Source: Flavobacterium sediminilitoris
GTDB taxonomy: Bacteria > Bacteroidota > Bacteroidia > Flavobacteriales > Flavobacteriaceae
Assembly (NCBI RefSeq): GCF_023008245.1
Contig: NZ_CP090145.1
Span: 1,550,001 to 1,614,000, forward strand
Direction: 5' to 3'
DNA: 64,000 nt
Position 1 is the stretch's first letter. The number at the start of each line of letters is the position of its first letter. The translations under genes were made by a program, and so were the position numbers. Shown in pieces: positions 27,659-38,340 of this stretch. The notes under the pieces were generated by a model, which was not told the DNA's origin, made no database searches, and worked only from the letters and a program-made list of their open reading frames with translations.

Positions 27659-29830
27659 TTATAGCTTTTCTAAGATAAAGTTAGTCATTTTTGTATATAG
27701 TTGAAGTCTAGTTTTTCCACCATAAATTCCATGGTTTTTATCAGGATATATAGCCCAGTCAAATTGTTTATTTGCTTGTACTAAAGCTTCAATCATTTTC
27801 ATGGTATTTTGTACATGTACATTGTCATCCGCAGTTCCATGAATTAATAGATAATTTCCTTTTAGTTTTTCAACATGATTAATAGGGGAATTGTCGTCAT
27901 AACCACTTGCGTTTTCTTGAGGAGTTTGCATGTATCTTTCTGTGTAAACACTATCATAATATCTCCAACTAGTAACTGGAGCAACAGCAATTGCTGTTTT
28001 AAATACATCATTTCCTTTTAATATACAATTACTACTCATAAAACCACCATAACTCCAGCCAAAAATACCAATTCTTGATTTGTCCACGTATGAATAGTTT
28101 CCAATTATTTTCGCAGCGTCAATTTGATCTTCTACTTCATATTTGCCTAATTCTTTATACGTAACTTTTTTAAATTCGGCTCCTTTGTAACCAGTACCTC
28201 TTCCATCTACGCAAACTACTATGTATCCTTTTTGGGCTAACATGTAATACCAATAATCATTTGATGAATTCCATTGATTCGCTACAGATTGTGATCCTGG
28301 TCCTGAATATTGATACATAAATACTGGATATTTTTTTGAAGTATCAAAGTTTTTAGGTTTAATCATCCATGCATTTAATTCATTTCCTTTAGAAGTAGTT
28401 AGAGTGAAAAATTCTTTTGGAGCAATATTGTATTGCGCTAGTTTTTCTTCTATTTCATTGTTTATTACAATTTGCTTTATTAATGCTCCTGTTTTTGATT
28501 CATTTAAAGTAAATGTAGGGGCATTTATTGCGCTAGAATAAGTATTTATGAAATATTGAAAATTAGGGCTAAAAATGGCATTGTTTGTCCCTGTTTTAGA
28601 AGATAATCTTGTTTTAGATTTTCCATTTATTTTAATGGAATAAACATCGCGATTAATTGATCCATTTTCAACGGATTGATAATAAATAGTTTTGTTTTTT
28701 TCGTCAAAACCATAATAATTGGTTACTTCCCAGTTTCCAGAAGTAATTTGTTTTTTTAGTTTTCCATTTTTATCATAATGATAAATGTGGTTATATCCAT
28801 CTTTTTCAGAAGTCCAGATGAAACTATTATCTTCTAAGAAAGTAAGATTGTCAGTAACGTCTATATATGCTTTATCCTTTTCGTTTAGAATTATCTGAGT
28901 ATTTCCAGAATTTGCATCAACAAAATGTAAATCTAGGTTGTTTTGATGGCGATTCATCACATGAACGCTTAGAGTATTATTGTCATTTGTCCATTTAATT
29001 CTTGGAATATAAAAGTCTGTATAATTTCCTAAATTAATTTTTTTAGTTGTATTTGTTTTTAAATCATAAATGTGTAGTGAAACAATTGCGTTTTTTTCTC
29101 CTGCTTTAGGATATTTGAAAACAGATTGCGTAGGATATAGTCCTTCGTTGTATAAATCCATTGAGAATTCAGGAACATTTGTTTCATCAAATCGAATAAA
29201 TGCAATTTTTTCACCTGAAGTATTCCAGTCATAAGCTTTTACAAAAGCAAATTCTTCTTCATAAACCCAATCAGTTATACCATTGATAATAGCATTTTTC
29301 TTGCCATCATTTGTGATTTGTAAATGGGTTTGAGAAATTACATCATAAACATATAAGTTGTTTTCAAATGCATAAGCTATTTTTGAACCATCAGAAGAAA
29401 AAGTAGGCTCTTGAATTTTTTTATCAGTAAATTTTGTTAGTTTTTTTGATGAAATATCATACACAAAATAATCAGCGGTAAAAGAATGTCTAAAAATTGG
29501 ATTAGAATTTGTAGCAATAAGAATTTTATTCTCTGTCTTATCAAAAGTGTAACTATCTATAGATTGAAGTTCTTTGTGGTTTTTTGTGTCAATTATGTTG
29601 TTTACTTTTTCAAGAGTTCCAAAATCATATAAATCTATTTGCATCGACCTTGAACTTCTATCAAAATTTAAGATTGTATATTGGTTTGTGTTTTTCATTG
29701 CATGAAGTTCATCCATCCCTTTTGTTCTAAAGGCTCCAGACCAAATTTCTTCAAGCGTAATGTTTTGTTGTGCAACAATTGAAAACGAAGCGACTAACAA
29801 TAAAAAAGTAGTAATTTTCCTTAATGACAT
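27659..29830 (-). CDS. S9-family dipeptidyl peptidase IV-like enzyme
   Basis: A 723-residue exported serine peptidase. A signal peptide (to about residue 20) is followed by an eight-bladed propeller domain and a C-terminal alpha/beta hydrolase domain. The catalytic Ser593 lies in GWSYGGFMS, with the Asp in GTADDNVH and the His in DKNHGIYG. The propeller carries the DWVYEEEF motif, whose Glu pair anchors the substrate N terminus in DPP-IV enzymes. It removes N-terminal dipeptides, often after Pro. It heads an operon with three POT transporters. Confidence 0.92.
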   Translation of the reverse strand: MSLRKITTFLLLVASFSIVAQQNITLEEIWSGAFRTKGMDELHAMKNTNQYTILNFDRSSRSMQIDLYDFGTLEKVNNIIDTKNHKELQSIDSYTFDKTENKILIATNSNPIFRHSFTADYFVYDISSKKLTKFTDKKIQEPTFSSDGSKIAYAFENNLYVYDVISQTHLQITNDGKKNAIINGITDWVYEEEFAFVKAYDWNTSGEKIAFIRFDETNVPEFSMDLYNEGLYPTQSVFKYPKAGEKNAIVSLHIYDLKTNTTKKINLGNYTDFYIPRIKWTNDNNTLSVHVMNRHQNNLDLHFVDANSGNTQIILNEKDKAYIDVTDNLTFLEDNSFIWTSEKDGYNHIYHYDKNGKLKKQITSGNWEVTNYYGFDEKNKTIYYQSVENGSINRDVYSIKINGKSKTRLSSKTGTNNAIFSPNFQYFINTYSSAINAPTFTLNESKTGALIKQIVINNEIEEKLAQYNIAPKEFFTLTTSKGNELNAWMIKPKNFDTSKKYPVFMYQYSGPGSQSVANQWNSSNDYWYYMLAQKGYIVVCVDGRGTGYKGAEFKKVTYKELGKYEVEDQIDAAKIIGNYSYVDKSRIGIFGWSYGGFMSSNCILKGNDVFKTAIAVAPVTSWRYYDSVYTERYMQTPQENASGYDDNSPINHVEKLKGNYLLIHGTADDNVHVQNTMKMIEALVQANKQFDWAIYPDKNHGIYGGKTRLQLYTKMTNFILEKL

Positions 29831-29963
29831 ATTAAATCTTTTATTAAAAAACCCCCAATAATAGGGATTTTTTATGACATATGCATGAAATTTAACTTAT
29901 TTTGGTGTCTATGCTTTTTTTTTATACTTTTATAGAGTTAACTGCCCCTACTATTTTCCAAAT

Positions 29964-32900
29964 ATGATTAAACTTTACCATTTAATTTTATTTTCATTTT
30001 TTTTGCTTTCTTGCCCTATACAAAGTCAGCAATATAATTTTGAAATAATTAATCAAGAGAAAGGATTTCCTTCTTCTTCTGTCAACAAAATATTTAAGAG
30101 TAGTGATGGGCTTTTTTGGTATGGAACCGAAGGAGCAGGATTAATACGTTATGATGGTAACCAATTTGTAAATTATAATAAATTTAAAGGCTTAGAAAAT
30201 TTTTTCATTACAGATATAATTGAAAGTGATGACAAGAATTTAATACTTACCACAAAGTTTAGAGGGTTGTTGGTTTTTAATGGAAAAAAAATTATAAAAG
30301 GAATCAAATATCCTAGTTATAATGGTAGGTTAGATGTATTTAAAAAAATTATAAAAACAGATACTAAAATATATGGTATTACAACTAATCGTATTTATGA
30401 AATTGATGAAAATCTAAGAATTCATCCAATAATCGATATTGTTGATAAAAAAATATCTAGTATAAATACAGTAACACAATTAGACGAGAATAATCTTCTT
30501 GTTGCTACTAATAATGGACTCTATCAATTTTCAGACAGTAAATTTTTTATTTTAGATTTTAAAGATAACGATGTTTGTATTTCAGGAAATAAAAATACAT
30601 TTTATTATTTAGGAGATAATAAAGGAAATGTTTTTATAATTCAATTTGATAAGGGGAAATATAGATATAAACATAAGATTACAACAGTTAAGAAAGCAGA
30701 TAATTCTAATTTTTATATTAATAATATTTATAAGACTAATTCTGGTGATATATGGGTATCAGGTAAAAACCTAGGAGGAATAGGGATTGTCTATGGAAAA
30801 GATAGTTATTTAATTATTGATGAAGAAAAGGGGTTTCCACAATCTGAAGTAAATACCATTTTTGAAGATAATGGGTGTTTGTTTTTAGGATCAAATTATT
30901 TAGGCGTAATTCAGTTTAGTGATCAGACATTTGTAAAATACAACCATCATTCTGGATTAAGTTCAAAGTCAATATTTGCAATTACGGAAAAGGGAAATGA
31001 TTTATTTGTTTATAGCAGAGAAAATGGATTAAATATATTTACAGAAGAAAACACCTCTACATTAAAACATAAGAAGAAAATAGAATTTAATGAAAGGGTA
31101 AGTGTTTTAAAAAAGACTAAAAATGATGTAATCCTTATAGGGGCTGAAAACGGATTATATAAATATCATGACAATAAAGTTGTATCGCTTATTCCAAAAA
31201 TTAATGTATTAGCAATTACTCAAGATAATCAAGATCGATTTTGGATTGCAACAAATGGAGATGGATTATTAATTGTTGATTCAAAATTTAATCTAGTTGC
31301 AAAATTATTTAAAAATTCAAAAGGAAGTGTTTGTTATAATTCAATTCAAATTGGAGACAATTCATGGCTGGTTTCTACATCATTAGGTCTTTGCGAAGTA
31401 AGTTATGATAAAAAACATTTTAAAGTTAAAAAAAAAATTATACATGATTTATTGTTTTTAGTAACAAAAGACAAATACAATACAATATGGTTTAGTGGTA
31501 CAAATAAAGTTTATTCATATAATAATGGCGTTGTAAAATCATTTGGAACAAATGACGGATTATCATCTACATTAATATATACTTTAACAGCAATTGAAGA
31601 TAATGTATTGATTGGTTCTAATTTAGGATTAGAAAGAATTATTGCGGATAAAAACGGGAACATTCTTAATATAGAAAATTTGAGTTCAAGCAATATGTTT
31701 GATGGTATCGAAACGAATACAAAATCAGATTTTATAGATAAAAATGGGAATGTCTATTTAGGAACAGTAAAAGGGCTTTATAAGTATTATTTTAAAAACA
31801 GAAAATCTAAAAGAGCAACACCAATTTTTATCACAAATTTATTAGTTAATAATAAAGATTACGTTGCTGAAGAAAATAAATACTTTAACGTTCCTAGAGA
31901 GAATATTAGTTTTACTCATAAAGAAAACACACTTTCTTTTCAAATAGGACAAATAAATAACTCTTTAGCAGAGAATAATTATTATTCGTATAGGCTAAAG
32001 GGATTAAATAAAATATGGACAAAACCAACAAAAAGCAAAGAAATTAACTATCATAATCTTCAACCAGGGAACTATACTTTTTATGTAAAAGAAGTTGATG
32101 CTCTAGGAAATGATTTAGGAAATAAAACATCTTACACTTTTAATATTACACCACCTTTTTATACTTCTTGGTGGTTTGTTTTTCTTTTATGCTCATTAAC
32201 AATAATTGCTTTTAATTATTTGATAAAAGATTCATCAAAATACAATAAAGATTTTGTTAAGAATATTTCTGAAAACGAGATGCAGTTCGACTTAAAAAGT
32301 TATTTTTTATATTTTGGAATTATTATAATTTTCACTCAAATTGCATATTATATATTTGAAACATATGATGAAAAAGAATTAATTGTTAAAACAATTTTAG
32401 GGTTCATATCGTTGTTTATTTACTTTCTTTCATCAATAAAAATAGTTAAAGGAAATCTAGATAAAATATTCACTTTCTTTTTTATAGCAATAACAGTTAT
32501 TGTATTTAATAATCTAATTTATTCAGAAATCTCATTTGTCAACTTTTCAGAGTTTCTGTTGTTAGTGTTCTTTTCATACAATGTCTTTAAAAAATTCAGG
32601 AACTATATTATTTACATTCTTATTGTTTTGGCAACTCTATTGTGTTTTTTTATTATTGAAACAGAAAATAAAGGAGTTTACATTCAACTAATAAGTGCTA
32701 CATTCATAATTGTAATAATTAATTTTTCTAGACGAATTAATTTTTTAAATACGTATGATAAATTAGTTTTTACAAACGATATTATTAATCAATCAAACTT
32801 TATTACCATAGCTTGTGATAAGTTTGGGAATGTTGTTTTTTGTAGTGATTCAATTATTAAGGTATTAGGTTATCAAATTGAAGAAGTAATGGGAAAAGGC

Positions 32901-35900
32901 TTCTGGAGTCTAACAAAGGATAGTGATTTTGAAGATGTCGACTATAATATAAAATATATTCCTAATTCTGTTTATACAAGAAAACTTAGAGCAAAATCAG
33001 GAGATTATAAATATATTCAATGGAGCGATTTTAAGTATTCTAGTAATTTATTTATTGCCACAGGACTCGATGTTACTCAGAAAATTATAGCAGAAAAAGA
33101 ATACCAAACATTAATTGAAAATGCACCTGATATAATATATGATGCCAATAAAGAAGGAATTATTACGCTGATTAATGATGCTTCAAAAAGAGTTTTAGGC
33201 TATGATCAAAGTGAAATTGTAGGAAGGCATTTTGCAGAATTTTTATCTCCAAAGGAAAAAAAGAAAGTACAAGAGTTCTATAGACAAAAATTAGACAATC
33301 AAACAGATTTTGATTCTTATGTAATTCCTATAAGAAATAAAGACAAAGAGCTTTTATGGTTTTCGCAAAAAGTGAGAATTAAATATGATTTAGAAAACAA
33401 AGTATCTGGTTTTTCATGTGTTTTAAGAGATATTACAAAAACAAGAAAATTAGAAGATAGAATTATTTATAAAAACAATATTCTAACACAATTATCGCGA
33501 TATACGAATAAATTAATTCAAAAAGAAAGTATAGATGATATTTTTGATGAATCATTAGGAAGTTTAACAAAAGCTATAAATGCAGATAGAATATGCTTCT
33601 ACAAATATGAGCAAATAAATAATGTAGTGAATCAAAAATTTGAATGGTTTGTAAAAGGTAATGTTTTAAATTTAAACAATCCCGATTTTCAAAATTTTCA
33701 GGCAGATGAGTATGCAGATATGTTTAATACATTATTGGAAAACAAATCATTTAAAATTATTACAAGTAAATTAGAGAATACACTTTTGAAAGAAAGATTA
33801 AGAAAAAGAGGTATTCAATCAGTTCTATTAGTTCCTGTGTTTCATGTTGATGGGTTAATAGGTTATTTAGGTCTTGATAATTTTCATATAGATAGAAACT
33901 GGGATGATGAGGAAATCACAATTTTGGAAACATTGGCAAATAATATTGCAACAACGATAATAAGAATTAATAACGAAAAAGCGCTACAAGAAAGCGAAGA
34001 AAAATTTAAACTATTAGCGAATAATATCCCAGGAGCAGTTTATTTAGTAAAATTTGACAAAAACCGATCTAAAGTATATTTAAACAAAGAAATTGAAAAA
34101 TTAACAGGCTACTCAATGGCTGATTTTTTTGAAGGAGATGTTAAACTTTTAGACTTATATCATCCAGAAGATAGAGAAAAGGCTATAAAAGAAATTGATG
34201 TCGCAGTAAAAAACCAAAAAGCCTTTTTAGTAACATCAAGATTAATTAAAAAAGATGGTACAATAATATGGGTTGAAGAACACGGAGAAGCCATTCTAAT
34301 AGATAATAAAATTGAATATCTAGAAGGAGTATTAATAGATGTTACAGAACGGAAAAAAGCAGAAGAAGCCATTTTAGCCAAAGAGTTGGCAGAAACTTCA
34401 AATAAAGCAAAATCAGAATTCTTGGCAAATATGAGTCATGAAATACGAACCCCTTTAAACGGAATAATAGGGTTTAGTAAATTATTGCTTAATACAAATA
34501 TAACAGAAATACAAAGTCAATATTTGCAAACAGTAAATCAATCTGCCGAATCATTATTAGATGTTGTTAATGATGTGTTAGACTTGTCAAAAATAGAAGC
34601 AGGAAAACTAACATTAGATGAGAGTAAAACAAATCTGTATAATATAATTAATCAGTCTGTAGACATGGTTAAATTTACAGCACATCAAAAAAATATTGAA
34701 ATAATTGTAAATGTAGAAGAGAATATTCAGTGCGTAATTTGGACAGATGAAGTTAGGTTAAAACAAATATTACAAAACTTATTAAGTAATGCTGTTAAGT
34801 TCACATTAAAAGGCCAAATAGAATTAAATGTAACAGCACAAAAAACAGAAAATGATACTTCAATTATCAATTTTCAGGTAAAAGACACAGGGATAGGAAT
34901 AAAACCTGAAAATAAAGATAAAATATTAGAAGCGTTTTCTCAAGAAGATAGTTCTACAACAAGAAATTTTGGAGGAACAGGATTGGGTCTTTCAATCACA
35001 AATAGTTTGTTAAAATTAATGAATTCTCAACTACAAATAGAAAGCGATATTAAGAAAGGAAGTACTTTTAATTTTGAAGTAGAATTAAAAACAGAACTTT
35101 GTGAAAATCATACCATATTATACAACAATAGATTTAAAAATGCACTTGTTGTAGAAGATAATAGATTAGTATGCGATGTTATTAAGAGAATGTTCAAAAG
35201 TTTAGATATACCATGCAAAACAATATCCACAAAAAGTAATGCTGTAGAAATAATAAGAGAAGGAAAAGAATACGATTTAATCTTAGTTGATTATGAGTTT
35301 TTGTCAAGAAAAACCATTCTGGAAATTATAGATATTGTTAACCTTAGAAAGAAAACACATCTGTTGATAATGCAAAATTCAACATCAGACTTTATTGCAA
35401 GTAAAAACTTTAATAATATTCAAAATATAATAAAGCCATTAAAAATTCATGTTCTTCAAAATTATTTAAATAAAATAAATAACCCAATTAGAAGGAACGT
35501 TAAAGAAAAGCTAATAAACAAAGAATCATTAATAAACAAAATAAGCATCCTAGTTGTAGAAGACAACAAAGTTAATATGCTGCTTACAAAAACGTTAATC
35601 AACAGAAACTTTTCAAACATAATAATACACGAAGCAAACAACGGTTTAGAAGCAATAGAAATTTTTAAAAATACAAGTCCTGAAATTATCTTAATGGATA
35701 TTCAAATGCCAGTGATGAATGGATATGAAACAACAGAAGAAATAAGAAAAATAAATTCTGAAGTAATTATTATTGCACTTACAGCCGGAGTCATAACAGG
35801 AGAAAAAGAAAAATGTTTAGATATAGGAATGAACGATTTTATACTAAAACCAATAGATAAAGAGCTTTTTGAAAACACATTAATAAAATGGATAAATACA

Positions 35901-35921
35901 TTACAAAAAATATCCATTTAG
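29964..35921 (+). CDS. Giant hybrid two-component system sensor kinase
   Basis: A 1985-residue one-piece two-component system. Parts in order: signal peptide; two-component-regulator beta-propeller repeats (to about 620) with motifs such as DGLFWYGTEGAGLIRYDG; a Y_Y_Y domain (about 640-745); one membrane helix; a separate block of five or six membrane helices (about 785-920); PAS domains (about 935-1165); a GAF domain (about 1180-1335); a further PAS (about 1345-1460); HisKA with His1492 in MSHEIRTPLNG; HATPase; and two receiver domains with Asp1776 (LVDYEF) and Asp1912 (LMDIQMP). There is no DNA-binding domain, so output must pass to another protein. Classic propeller hybrids of polysaccharide loci have one membrane helix and an AraC domain; this one differs in both points. 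Confidence 0.9.
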   Translation: MIKLYHLILFSFFLLSCPIQSQQYNFEIINQEKGFPSSSVNKIFKSSDGLFWYGTEGAGLIRYDGNQFVNYNKFKGLENFFITDIIESDDKNLILTTKFRGLLVFNGKKIIKGIKYPSYNGRLDVFKKIIKTDTKIYGITTNRIYEIDENLRIHPIIDIVDKKISSINTVTQLDENNLLVATNNGLYQFSDSKFFILDFKDNDVCISGNKNTFYYLGDNKGNVFIIQFDKGKYRYKHKITTVKKADNSNFYINNIYKTNSGDIWVSGKNLGGIGIVYGKDSYLIIDEEKGFPQSEVNTIFEDNGCLFLGSNYLGVIQFSDQTFVKYNHHSGLSSKSIFAITEKGNDLFVYSRENGLNIFTEENTSTLKHKKKIEFNERVSVLKKTKNDVILIGAENGLYKYHDNKVVSLIPKINVLAITQDNQDRFWIATNGDGLLIVDSKFNLVAKLFKNSKGSVCYNSIQIGDNSWLVSTSLGLCEVSYDKKHFKVKKKIIHDLLFLVTKDKYNTIWFSGTNKVYSYNNGVVKSFGTNDGLSSTLIYTLTAIEDNVLIGSNLGLERIIADKNGNILNIENLSSSNMFDGIETNTKSDFIDKNGNVYLGTVKGLYKYYFKNRKSKRATPIFITNLLVNNKDYVAEENKYFNVPRENISFTHKENTLSFQIGQINNSLAENNYYSYRLKGLNKIWTKPTKSKEINYHNLQPGNYTFYVKEVDALGNDLGNKTSYTFNITPPFYTSWWFVFLLCSLTIIAFNYLIKDSSKYNKDFVKNISENEMQFDLKSYFLYFGIIIIFTQIAYYIFETYDEKELIVKTILGFISLFIYFLSSIKIVKGNLDKIFTFFFIAITVIVFNNLIYSEISFVNFSEFLLLVFFSYNVFKKFRNYIIYILIVLATLLCFFIIETENKGVYIQLISATFIIVIINFSRRINFLNTYDKLVFTNDIINQSNFITIACDKFGNVVFCSDSIIKVLGYQIEEVMGKGFWSLTKDSDFEDVDYNIKYIPNSVYTRKLRAKSGDYKYIQWSDFKYSSNLFIATGLDVTQKIIAEKEYQTLIENAPDIIYDANKEGIITLINDASKRVLGYDQSEIVGRHFAEFLSPKEKKKVQEFYRQKLDNQTDFDSYVIPIRNKDKELLWFSQKVRIKYDLENKVSGFSCVLRDITKTRKLEDRIIYKNNILTQLSRYTNKLIQKESIDDIFDESLGSLTKAINADRICFYKYEQINNVVNQKFEWFVKGNVLNLNNPDFQNFQADEYADMFNTLLENKSFKIITSKLENTLLKERLRKRGIQSVLLVPVFHVDGLIGYLGLDNFHIDRNWDDEEITILETLANNIATTIIRINNEKALQESEEKFKLLANNIPGAVYLVKFDKNRSKVYLNKEIEKLTGYSMADFFEGDVKLLDLYHPEDREKAIKEIDVAVKNQKAFLVTSRLIKKDGTIIWVEEHGEAILIDNKIEYLEGVLIDVTERKKAEEAILAKELAETSNKAKSEFLANMSHEIRTPLNGIIGFSKLLLNTNITEIQSQYLQTVNQSAESLLDVVNDVLDLSKIEAGKLTLDESKTNLYNIINQSVDMVKFTAHQKNIEIIVNVEENIQCVIWTDEVRLKQILQNLLSNAVKFTLKGQIELNVTAQKTENDTSIINFQVKDTGIGIKPENKDKILEAFSQEDSSTTRNFGGTGLGLSITNSLLKLMNSQLQIESDIKKGSTFNFEVELKTELCENHTILYNNRFKNALVVEDNRLVCDVIKRMFKSLDIPCKTISTKSNAVEIIREGKEYDLILVDYEFLSRKTILEIIDIVNLRKKTHLLIMQNSTSDFIASKNFNNIQNIIKPLKIHVLQNYLNKINNPIRRNVKEKLINKESLINKISILVVEDNKVNMLLTKTLINRNFSNIIIHEANNGLEAIEIFKNTSPEIILMDIQMPVMNGYETTEEIRKINSEVIIIALTAGVITGEKEKCLDIGMNDFILKPIDKELFENTLIKWINTLQKISI

Positions 35922-35929
35922 TATCTTTG
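35922..35929 (+). promoter_or_regulatory. Bacteroidota -7 box for the HMG-CoA reductase gene
   Basis: TATCTTTG matches TAnnTTTG and starts on the base after the sensor kinase stop codon, 25 bp before the next gene's ATG. Confidence 0.6.
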
Positions 35930-35953
35930 CAGTTATATTAAGAATATAAATTT

Positions 35954-37270
35954 ATGACTCAAAATATAAAAGGGTTTTCAAAACTATCAAAAGAAGAGAA
36001 AATAAATTGGATAGTAGAAACCTATTTCTCAAATCCAGAAGAATCTAAAAAACTCGTAAAACAATATTGGAATACAAGTGAAAACTTGCAAAAACTACAC
36101 GATGAATTTATAGAAAACACCATAACAAATTTTTATTTGCCTTATGGAGTAGCTCCAAACTTCATTATTAATGGGAAACATTATACAGTTCCTATGGCTA
36201 TTGAAGAAAGTTCAGTTGTGGCAGCCGCATCAAAAGCAGCTAAATTCTGGGGAGAAAGAGGCGGTTTTAAAGCTACAGTTATAAATACAGAAAAAATAGG
36301 TCAAGTGCACTTCTTATTTAAAGGAAGTGTAGAAAAATTACAAGATTTCTTTACTGAAATAAAACCAAAATTCTTTTTATATACTGAAAGTTTTACTAAG
36401 AATATGCAAAAACGAGGAGGTGGAATTTTGGATATTCAATTAATTGATAAAACATCAGAACTAGAGAATTATTATCAATTACATGCTACATTCAATACAA
36501 AAGATAGTATGGGAGCAAATTTCATCAATACCTGTCTTGAGCAATTTGCAAAAACATTAGAAAACGAAGCGCAAAACTTCGTTAGCTTCAATGAAGACGA
36601 AAAAAATATTCAAGTAATAATGAGTATTCTAAGTAACTATGTTCCTAATTGTCTTGTAAGAGCAGAAGTATCTTGTTTAGTAGAAAACATGAGTGAAGAC
36701 GAGTTGATAGACTCTAAAGAATTTGCAGAGAAGTTTGTAAATGCTGTTAAAATAGCAGAAATAGAACCTTATAGAGCAGTGACACATAATAAAGGAATTA
36801 TGAACGGAATCGATGCAGTGGTTCTTGCTACAGGTAACGATTTTAGAGCTATTGAAGCAGGAGTTCATGCTTATGCAAGTAAAACAGGACAATATAGAAG
36901 CTTATCTCATGCAGAAATAGAAAATGGAATTTTTAGATTTTGGATAGATATCCCATTAGCACTAGGAACTGTTGGAGGATTAACATCATTGCATCCATTA
37001 GTGAAATTTTCACTAGAAATGTTAGGAAATCCTAGTGCTGAAGAATTAATGAAGATTGTAGCAGTTACAGGATTGGCTCAAAATTTTGCAGCAGTTCGTT
37101 CCTTAACTACAACAGGAATTCAACAAGGACACATGAAAATGCATATCAATAACATTTTAAATCAACATCAAGCAACAAAAGAAGAAAAAACACAAGTGTT
37201 AGATTATTTTAAAAACACAGCTATTTCTCATAGCTTAGTGGTGGATTATTTAGATAATCTAAGAAAATAA
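35954..37270 (+). CDS. Hydroxymethylglutaryl-CoA reductase, class II
   Basis: A 438-residue class II (degradative-type) HMG-CoA reductase. Recognisable blocks are PMAIEESSVVAAASKAAKFW with the catalytic Glu, HNKGIMNGIDAVVLATGND, and TTTGIQQGHMKMH with the catalytic His. In Bacteroidota that use the mevalonate pathway the class II enzyme works in the biosynthetic direction, producing mevalonate for isoprenoids such as menaquinone. A GHMP kinase follows on the same strand, supporting that role. Confidence 0.92.
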   Translation: MTQNIKGFSKLSKEEKINWIVETYFSNPEESKKLVKQYWNTSENLQKLHDEFIENTITNFYLPYGVAPNFIINGKHYTVPMAIEESSVVAAASKAAKFWGERGGFKATVINTEKIGQVHFLFKGSVEKLQDFFTEIKPKFFLYTESFTKNMQKRGGGILDIQLIDKTSELENYYQLHATFNTKDSMGANFINTCLEQFAKTLENEAQNFVSFNEDEKNIQVIMSILSNYVPNCLVRAEVSCLVENMSEDELIDSKEFAEKFVNAVKIAEIEPYRAVTHNKGIMNGIDAVVLATGNDFRAIEAGVHAYASKTGQYRSLSHAEIENGIFRFWIDIPLALGTVGGLTSLHPLVKFSLEMLGNPSAEELMKIVAVTGLAQNFAAVRSLTTTGIQQGHMKMHINNILNQHQATKEEKTQVLDYFKNTAISHSLVVDYLDNLRK

Positions 37271-37377
37271 AATATTTTTTAAGAAGCTTTTCCTGCTGTA
37301 CGCTATATCTTTTTTATTTTAAATACATTTAATATAAAAAAGGATGTCGCTTCCATCAGGACTAAAACATAAAAGTA

Positions 37378-38295
37378 ATGCAAGAACAAATTTTTTATAG
37401 TAATGGAAAGCTGTTATTAACAGGAGAATATGTCGTTTTAGATGGAGCTCAAGCATTAGCAGTACCAACAAAATTTGGACAAAATCTAATTATTAATCAA
37501 GGAAAAAATAAGCAAATTAATTGGAAAAGCTATGATTCAGACAAGAGTATATGGTTTGAAGATGTTTTAAGTTTTAAAGAAATAACAAACAAACAAACTC
37601 AAGAAACCAATTCAAAAATAAAAAATACATTATTAGAAATTTTATATCAAGCTTATGTCCAAAATCCTACTTTTATTGAAAAATCAAGTGGATACGAAAT
37701 AAAAACGCATCTCACTTTTCCAAGGCTTTGGGGATTAGGAACGTCATCAACGTTAATTAATAACATAGCGCATTGGTTACAAATAGATGCTTTTCAATTA
37801 ATAAAGGAAAGCTTTGGAGGTAGTGGATATGATGTTGCTTGTGCACAAAATAATAAGCCTATTATTTATGCTATAGAAGCAAATAAACCAAAATATGAAA
37901 TTGTAGATTTCAATCCTTTATTTAAAGAAAATATACATTTTGTTTATCTGAATCAGAAACAAAGTAGTAAATCAGCAATATCAAACTATATTACGAAACA
38001 ACATAAAGTAGATAAAGTAATTTCTAAAATAAATAATATTACACAAGAAGCCTTAAAAGTAACAGAAGGAAGAGATTTTGCGTTACTAATGGAGAAACAT
38101 CAAGCAATAATGAGTGATGTTTTAGAAACAGAAACAGTAAAAGAAATGCTGTTTCCAGATTTTAAAGGAGTTGTGAAAAGTTTAGGTGCTTGGGGAGGCG
38201 ATTTTGTAATGGTGTTGTCTAAAGACAACCCTAAAGATTACTTTATTCAAAAAGGATATACTACTATTTTAACTTATGAAGAAATGGTGTTGTAA
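37378..38295 (+). CDS. GHMP-family kinase, mevalonate pathway
   Basis: A 305-residue GHMP kinase. The N-terminal YSNGKLLLTGEYVVLDGAQ motif and the phosphate-binding loop PRLWGLGTSST are visible, and the C-terminal part ends with the LGAWGGDFVMV motif (GHMP motif 3). It lies 107 bp behind HMG-CoA reductase. It is most likely mevalonate kinase or phosphomevalonate kinase; the sequence does not tell which. It is the last host gene before the prophage junction. Confidence 0.87.
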   Translation: MQEQIFYSNGKLLLTGEYVVLDGAQALAVPTKFGQNLIINQGKNKQINWKSYDSDKSIWFEDVLSFKEITNKQTQETNSKIKNTLLEILYQAYVQNPTFIEKSSGYEIKTHLTFPRLWGLGTSSTLINNIAHWLQIDAFQLIKESFGGSGYDVACAQNNKPIIYAIEANKPKYEIVDFNPLFKENIHFVYLNQKQSSKSAISNYITKQHKVDKVISKINNITQEALKVTEGRDFALLMEKHQAIMSDVLETETVKEMLFPDFKGVVKSLGAWGGDFVMVLSKDNPKDYFIQKGYTTILTYEEMVL

Positions 38296-38300
38296 TTCAA

Positions 38301-38340
38301 AAAAAAGTCTTGATTTCATTTATTAAATCAAGACTTTTTT
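38301..38340. terminator. Strong terminator at the host/prophage junction
   Basis: A 16-bp perfect stem (AAAAAAGTCTTGATTT with its complement) and an 8-nt loop with A- and T-runs on either side. It would end both the GHMP kinase transcript and a convergent tRNA gene transcript from the right, which fits the tRNA-derived junction that follows directly. Confidence 0.88.

Noticed and set aside
29850..29880. A-rich/T-rich hairpin between the dipeptidyl peptidase and the sensor kinase
   Set aside because: The arms mismatch at several positions and the site lies between divergent genes, where no terminator is expected.
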